DNA from: Bacteroidota bacterium
GTDB lineage: Bacteria > Bacteroidota > Bacteroidia > Bacteroidales > Dysgonomonadaceae
DNA: 10,896 bases
Reading direction: 5' to 3'
Assembly (NCBI GenBank): GCA_023418255.1
Contig: JAEZZZ010000125.1
Coordinates: forward strand, 1-10,896
Under the pieces are notes generated by a model. That model saw only the letters and a program-made list of their open reading frames with translations. It had not been told where the DNA came from and did not search any database. The position numbers and the translations under genes are program-made. This document shows positions 6,967 through 10,896 of the stretch, in pieces (within the stretch, counting starts at the first letter, position 1; every line of letters begins with the position of its first letter).

Positions 6967-8199
6967 ATGAAGAAAATGAACATAAATGACATACGTGCAG
7001 ACTTTCCCATTCTTTCGCGCAAAGTATATGACAAACCGTTAGTCTATCTTGACAACGCTGCCACAACGCAAAAACCAACCTGCGTGCTTAATAAAATTCA
7101 GGAAATGTACACGAATGTAAATGCCAATGTGCATCGTGGCGTTCATTTTCTAAGTCAAGCCGCAACCGACGAACACGAAGCATCACGCAAAACAGCTCAG
7201 CAGTTTATCAATGCGCGGCATGCGCATGAAATTATTTTCACGCGAGGAACAACAGAGTCCATCAACCTGATAGCCTCTTCGTTTTGTGGCAAATTTTGCA
7301 CATCGGGAGACGAAATATTGATTTCGGCAATGGAACATCACGCCAATATTGTTCCGTGGCAACTGCAGGCAGAAAAATGTGGAGTAAAGTTGCGCGTTAT
7401 ACCCATCAACAAGAAAGGAGAATTGCAGCTATCCGATTTGGAAAATCTACTGTCGGAACAAACAAAACTGATTTCCATCACACATATCTCCAACGTATTG
7501 GGAACAATAAATCCCATTGAGAAGATTATTGAAATAGCACATCGGCACGACATTCCCGTGATGATTGACGCCGCGCAATCGGTGCAACATATCGCTATTG
7601 ATGTGCAAAAGTTAGATTGTGATTTTCTCGCATTTTCGGGACACAAGCTCTACGCGCCAACAGGGATTGGCGTTCTTTACGGCAAAGAGAAATGGCTGGA
7701 ACAATTGCCACCCTATCAAGGAGGCGGAGAAATGATTTCAAAAGTTACGTTCGATAAAACGACTTTTAACGAGCTGCCGTTCAAATTTGAGGCAGGAACG
7801 CCTGATTTTGTGGGCTCCACAGCACTTGCTATGGCGATGAATTATGTTCAATCGCTCGGGTTAGAAAACATTCGCAACTATGAAAATCAACTTCTCGCAT
7901 ACGCGACCGAACAGCTTTCCGCCATTGACAAATTAAAGATTTTTGGCACATCAAAACAAAAAAGCAGCGTTATCTCATTTCTGGTTGGAAACATCCATCA
8001 CTACGATTTGAGCACACTTCTCGACAGAATGGGCATTGCCATTCGTACCGGACACCACTGCGCCCAGCCTCTTATGGATTTTTTCGGCATCGAAGGCACA
8101 ATGCGCGCATCATTTGCATTCTACAACACGTTCGATGAAGTGGACGTCCTTGTCGCGTCCATAAAAAAAGCGGCGCAGCTCTTCCAAAGCATTTCATAA
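6967..8199 (+). CDS. sufS: Cysteine desulfurase SufS
   Basis: PLP-dependent group II cysteine desulfurase (SufS/CsdA type) that takes sulfur from L-cysteine, leaving alanine and a persulfide passed on for Fe-S assembly. The 410 residues match E. coli SufS (406). Active-site residues sit at almost the same numbers: His124 in AMEHHAN, Asp201 in MIDAAQS, the PLP-binding Lys227 in SGHKLYAP, and the persulfide Cys365 in RTGHHCAQPLM. The C-terminal MRASFAFYNT (379-388) is also typical. RTGHHC without a long insertion marks the group II type, which usually needs a SufE or SufU partner; neither is encoded in the window. The assigned ATG gives MKKMN; the Met at position 4 is an alternative start. It is the last gene of the block, followed by 154 nt before ppiD. 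Confidence 0.97.
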   Translation: MKKMNINDIRADFPILSRKVYDKPLVYLDNAATTQKPTCVLNKIQEMYTNVNANVHRGVHFLSQAATDEHEASRKTAQQFINARHAHEIIFTRGTTESINLIASSFCGKFCTSGDEILISAMEHHANIVPWQLQAEKCGVKLRVIPINKKGELQLSDLENLLSEQTKLISITHISNVLGTINPIEKIIEIAHRHDIPVMIDAAQSVQHIAIDVQKLDCDFLAFSGHKLYAPTGIGVLYGKEKWLEQLPPYQGGGEMISKVTFDKTTFNELPFKFEAGTPDFVGSTALAMAMNYVQSLGLENIRNYENQLLAYATEQLSAIDKLKIFGTSKQKSSVISFLVGNIHHYDLSTLLDRMGIAIRTGHHCAQPLMDFFGIEGTMRASFAFYNTFDEVDVLVASIKKAAQLFQSIS

Positions 8200-8256
8200 A
8201 ATTAACCCTTACTATTTAAGAAAATCCATCCTTACTTATTCCTCAAAAAGTACATT

Positions 8257-8273
8257 TCTTATAAAAAATAAGA
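8257..8273 (+). terminator. Weak hairpin after sufS
   Basis: TCTTAT (8257-8262) and ATAAGA (8268-8273) form an A/T-rich 6-bp stem with an AAAAA loop. No clean T-run follows directly, although TTTATTTTT lies about 10 nt on. It may end the suf transcript inefficiently. Confidence 0.3.
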
Positions 8274-8292
8274 TTATCTGCTTTATTTTTAT

Positions 8293-8300
8293 TAACTTCG
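8293..8300 (+). promoter_or_regulatory. Probable ppiD promoter -7 element
   Basis: TAACTTCG differs from TAnnTTTG by one base and is followed by CA. It would start RNA near 8306, giving a leader of about 48 nt before the ATG at 8354. No -33 TTG is seen. Confidence 0.38.
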
Positions 8301-8353
8301 CAGCCTCATTTGTAATAAATTTAAACATTAAATATAAACTCATAAAAAGTTAA

Positions 8354-10486
8354 ATGGCTACTTTACAGAAAATTAGAGACAGAGGCGTACTGCTTGTTAT
8401 CGTGCTGGGTGTCGCCTTGTTGGCATTCATTTTAGGTGATTTGCTCACCTCGGGAACCACGCTTTTCAACAAAACCAAAGACAAAGCATTTGTTGTAAAC
8501 GGCGACATTGTCTCAACGACAGAATATTTTGACACCGTAAGCGAGTGGGAAGAATTTCAAAAGATGATGAACGGCGAAAATTCGCTGAACGAAACTACCA
8601 CGGCTCAAATCAGAGAAGCTGTATTCCAGCAAATGGTTTCGGAACGCATCTTAAACAGTGAAGCGAAAAAAATAGGACTTACTGTTTCCAAAGAAGAAAT
8701 TAACGATTTGGTGCATGGTGAGAACATTTCACCCATCTTGACGCAGCAGGTTCCCTTTTTTATCGATCCGCAAACAGGGGTGTTTAATAAAAACATGATG
8801 GTTGAGTTTTTGAACAACATCAACAATGTCAACGAAAACGCATCATACGAAGAAAAAGCACTTGTAAACAGATATAAATCACTATGGCTTTTCATTGAGA
8901 AGATGATTAAATATCAGCACTTACAAGAAAAATACAACATGCTGTTGACAAACGCCATTATGGTGAACGATGCCGAGGCCAAATCAAACTTTGATTTGTC
9001 GAAACAAAACGCTGATATGATCTACGTCGCAAAAAATTACTACGCTATCGCTGACTCGTTGTGCAATGTTTCAGAAAAAGAGATAAAAGAGTTTTACGAC
9101 CAAAACAAAGAGGTGTTTAAAATGAATGTTCCTATGGCAAAAATCTCCTATTTTACAAGAGAGATTCAACCAAGCGATGATGATTTTGCCGAAGTAGAAA
9201 AAGAGGCACACAAAGCATACGAGCAGTTGAAATCGACATCGAATGTTGCAACTGTTGTTGCAGATTATTCCGAAACACCATATCATGATATTTATGTTTC
9301 GCGCAGTCTTTTGTCACCAGAACAAATAAGTTTTGTACAGTCGGCCGAAATATCGCAAATACATGGCCCGGTTCGTGACGGGAATTCTTATAAAATTTAC
9401 CAATTGATTGATCAAAAGGTTGCCCCTGATTCTATCCGCCTGCAAGTAATGGCCGTTCCGGAAACGATGGGACAAGACTCGATTATAACTCACTTTGTGG
9501 ATAGTCTTTATAATGTGATAAAGGAAGGAACATCGTTTGCCGATGTAGCCAACAGTTTAAACCCGCAATCGAACGGTGGCGATATTGGCTGGGTGCGCGA
9601 AATCGATCTTCTAGCACTTGGTACAGACGTTACAAAAACAGTATTCGATGCACCGATTGGAGAGTTGCATCGAATGAAGGTTCCCGGTCAACGAATAATT
9701 TTTCAAGTCAAGGATAAATCAAAACCGGTCAAAAAATATAAATTGGCAACCATCGATATGCCGGTATTGGTGAGCGAAAAAACATCGAACAATGTGGATA
9801 ATGAGCTTAACCAATTTGTTTCATCTCCGGATATAAACAAAAATTTCAATACGCTTGCCGTTGAGAAAAACTATCAAGTGATGCCATCTTACAGCATTTC
9901 AGCACAAGACTTTATGTTGGCACAAATTCCAAATTCGCGTCAAATAATCAACTGGGCTGTAAACGAGAAAAAAATGGGAACAGTACGCAAATTCGATCTC
10001 ACCAATTTGCGTGTAATTGCGCGTGTGGATAACGTTTATTCTGCCGGAACGGCTCCCCTCTCGGAAGTTTCTTCCAGCATTCGCGCACGCCTAATGAATG
10101 AAAAGAAGGCCGAAAAAATAATCGCGCAATTGAACGGACAAAACCTAAACAGTATCGACGATTACGCGACGGCAATGGATGCCACAACCGACACTGTCCG
10201 ATTTGTTAATTTCAACACACAAAATATCACTGGTGTCGGATACGAACCAAAGCTGAATGCTTTCGCCACGTTTGCACCAATAAATCAAGTAATGAAACCG
10301 GTAAAAGGGAATATGGGTGTTTATGTGGTAGAGGTGATAAACCGCACACAAGAAGAAGGCGAATACAATGCTGAAACGCAGAAAAACACAATGCTTGGCA
10401 GAAATTTCTACCGCATTCAGCAACAAGCACTCAATGTGCTAAGGGATATGTTGGGTGTAGAAGACAATCGCTACAGATTCTTCTAA
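8354..10486 (+). CDS. PpiD/SurA-like membrane-anchored peptidyl-prolyl isomerase
   Basis: This 710-residue protein is a folding factor for exported proteins, anchored in the inner membrane with its bulk in the periplasm, as in PpiD. A short cytoplasmic N-terminus (MATLQKIRDRG) precedes a single membrane segment at about 12-30. A SurA-N-like helical chaperone region follows (about 40-250). Then come two parvulin-like stretches: a degenerate one (about 260-355) ending GPVRDGNSYKIYQLIDQK (338-355), and a more canonical one (about 360-455) with SFADVANSLNPQSNGGDIGW (394-413), the usual parvulin core. The helical C-terminal part (about 470-710) ends DNRYRFF, as I recall for Bacteroidetes homologues. 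The length is typical of the family's Bacteroidetes members and there is no sign of truncation. It stands alone between its own promoter and a strong terminator. Confidence 0.92.
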   Translation: MATLQKIRDRGVLLVIVLGVALLAFILGDLLTSGTTLFNKTKDKAFVVNGDIVSTTEYFDTVSEWEEFQKMMNGENSLNETTTAQIREAVFQQMVSERILNSEAKKIGLTVSKEEINDLVHGENISPILTQQVPFFIDPQTGVFNKNMMVEFLNNINNVNENASYEEKALVNRYKSLWLFIEKMIKYQHLQEKYNMLLTNAIMVNDAEAKSNFDLSKQNADMIYVAKNYYAIADSLCNVSEKEIKEFYDQNKEVFKMNVPMAKISYFTREIQPSDDDFAEVEKEAHKAYEQLKSTSNVATVVADYSETPYHDIYVSRSLLSPEQISFVQSAEISQIHGPVRDGNSYKIYQLIDQKVAPDSIRLQVMAVPETMGQDSIITHFVDSLYNVIKEGTSFADVANSLNPQSNGGDIGWVREIDLLALGTDVTKTVFDAPIGELHRMKVPGQRIIFQVKDKSKPVKKYKLATIDMPVLVSEKTSNNVDNELNQFVSSPDINKNFNTLAVEKNYQVMPSYSISAQDFMLAQIPNSRQIINWAVNEKKMGTVRKFDLTNLRVIARVDNVYSAGTAPLSEVSSSIRARLMNEKKAEKIIAQLNGQNLNSIDDYATAMDATTDTVRFVNFNTQNITGVGYEPKLNAFATFAPINQVMKPVKGNMGVYVVEVINRTQEEGEYNAETQKNTMLGRNFYRIQQQALNVLRDMLGVEDNRYRFF

Positions 10487-10524
10487 AAAAAGCCGGACTA
10501 AAAACTTTTATTCTTTCAGAATAG

Positions 10525-10563
10525 AAAAGCCTTATGAGAAGAAATCTCTGTAAGGCTTTTTTT
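10525..10563 (+). terminator. Strong terminator after ppiD
   Basis: AAAAGCCTTA (10525-10534) pairs perfectly with TAAGGCTTTT (10551-10560), with an inner GAGA/TCTC stem (10536-10539, 10545-10548) around AGAAA, and the T-run extends to 10563. A smaller hairpin, TATTCT/AGAATA (10509-10523), lies just upstream. The A-run at its left base means it could also stop minus-strand transcripts. Confidence 0.85.
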
Positions 10564-10790
10564 ATATTTAATGGTCTCCGATAAAAAACCTCGACACTCC
10601 TTATAATAAACTGAAATACAGTTATTGTGCCACAATTAGTGGACGGAGTCTTATCTCATAAAACCATCTTTATTATCAAAGTGTTAACTGCGTTTATCGG
10701 ACACCAATATTTCATATTATACATTGTATGCAAAATTTTCTGTTACGGAAATAAAGAGAGGAAACTGCTGATTTAACCCACATTATTCAC

Positions 10791-10875
10791 CAAAAAGTTG
10801 CATAATTTGAGGAAAATCCTTATTTTTAAGGCATTAAAAGAAAAACAATAGATTTTAACGCCCCCAAATTATGCA
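10791..10875 (-). ncRNA. Candidate small RNA (prediction only)
   Basis: Read on the minus strand, the candidate starts close to 10873-10875, about 6 nt after a perfect TAnnTTTG box. Its first 14 nt (TGCATAATTTGGGG) pair with the plus-strand-listed segment 10799-10812 at 13 of 14 positions, so the ends of the RNA would close as a stem, much as P1 does in rnpB. Inside, AAAATC/GATTTT (10856-10851 with 10818-10813) gives a second helix, and CCTTA/TAAGG (10831-10827 with 10822-10818) a small hairpin competing for one base. Directly after the closing stem comes ACTTTTTGG (10798-10790), a short U-run. No known RNA family is recognised. It could equally be a chance inverted repeat or the leader of another gene. 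Confidence 0.3.
10799..10875. repeat. 14-nt imperfect inverted repeat with nested arms
   Basis: TGCATAATTTGAGG (10799-10812) is the reverse complement, with one mismatch, of CCCCAAATTATGCA (10862-10875). Nested inside are AAAATC (10813-10818) and GATTTT (10851-10856), offset by a 5-nt bulge. The flanks show no target-site duplication, so a transposon-end explanation has no direct support. Confidence 0.7.
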
Positions 10876-10878
10876 GGA

Positions 10879-10886
10879 CAAATATA
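10879..10886 (-). promoter_or_regulatory. Minus-strand -7 element at the window end
   Basis: TATATTTG on the minus strand is a perfect TAnnTTTG box. The predicted start falls within the right arm of the inverted repeat. The -33 position would lie outside the window, so only half of the promoter can be judged. Confidence 0.35.
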
Positions 10887-10896
10887 CAGCCTTTTA

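Larger units (their letters stand above)
10566..10896. other. About 330 nt without a protein gene
   Basis: No convincing reading frame was found on either strand; the longest open stretches are about 20 codons and have no family features. The left part holds only small hairpins, such as ATAAACTG/CAGTTAT (10606-10625, one bulge) and CCAC/GTGG (10630-10642). The right end holds the inverted repeat and the minus-strand promoter described separately. Whether a gene begins just beyond 10896 cannot be seen. Confidence 0.7.

Noticed and set aside
108..10703. TTTATCGGACA occurs at 108-118 and 10693-10703, with TTTATCGGA also on the minus strand at 10577-10585, all in non-coding DNA near the two window ends.
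   Set aside because: It could suggest ends of a mobile element, but a rough count (about 10,896 squared over 2, divided by 4 to the 11th) gives some 14 repeated 11-mers by chance on one strand. The flanks do not match and no transposase is present.
10721..10801. Short plus- and minus-strand reading frames of under 20 codons after ppiD.
   Set aside because: They have no ribosome-binding signal, no recognisable motif and a length expected by chance.
1..10896. CRISPR arrays, tRNA genes, insertion sequences, toxin-antitoxin or defence genes.
   Set aside because: No regularly spaced repeats, cloverleaf-like sequence, transposase, or relevant protein motif was found on either strand.

Overview
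The window looks like a piece of a Bacteroidales (Bacteroidetes) chromosome. This rests on three things: the Bacteroidetes-type promoter element TAnnTTTG just upstream of rnpB and the mlaE homologue; the near absence of strong Shine-Dalgarno sequences; and the protein types, namely a MlaE/MlaF pair with a DEPNSGLDP Walker B/D-loop, a PpiD-like foldase ending in DNRYRFF, and a YihY/BrkB protein with a long C-terminal tail. DNA is moderately AT-rich and intergenic stretches are very AT-rich. The genus cannot be fixed from the sequence. Most genes are ordinary housekeeping genes.

Left part (1-2829). The window opens in the last codons of what may be a tiny lipoprotein, followed by a hairpin. Positions 99-294 hold no gene I can see. 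rnpB (RNase P RNA) lies at about 308-666; its promoter places the start at the first base of helix P1, and P1 plus a T-run ends it. A BrkB/YihY-family inner-membrane protein starts 26 nt later. It converges on a minus-strand YgjP-type (DUF45) zinc metallopeptidase.

Middle (2830-4518). An mlaE-mlaF pair encodes the permease and ATPase of an MCE/Mla-type lipid transporter, with a consensus promoter in front and an A/T hairpin terminator behind. No MCE (MlaD) subunit gene follows.

Iron-sulfur block (4519-8273). sufC, sufD and sufS run in one direction. SufS extracts sulfur from cysteine, and SufC and SufD belong to the SufBCD scaffold that assembles Fe-S clusters. The scaffold core gene sufB, usually just before sufC, is absent; its place is taken by a 206-nt gap with two inverted repeats. 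SufD ends in a CxxCxxC tail.

Right part (8274-10896). A PpiD/SurA-like periplasmic folding factor is followed by a strong terminator, then about 330 nt without a protein gene. At the far end a minus-strand TAnnTTTG box sits next to a 14-nt inverted repeat, nested pairing and a short U-run, which together could be an unannotated small RNA. This is the most novel-looking signal here, but it is a prediction only. No CRISPR array, insertion sequence, tRNA, phage gene or defence system was seen.
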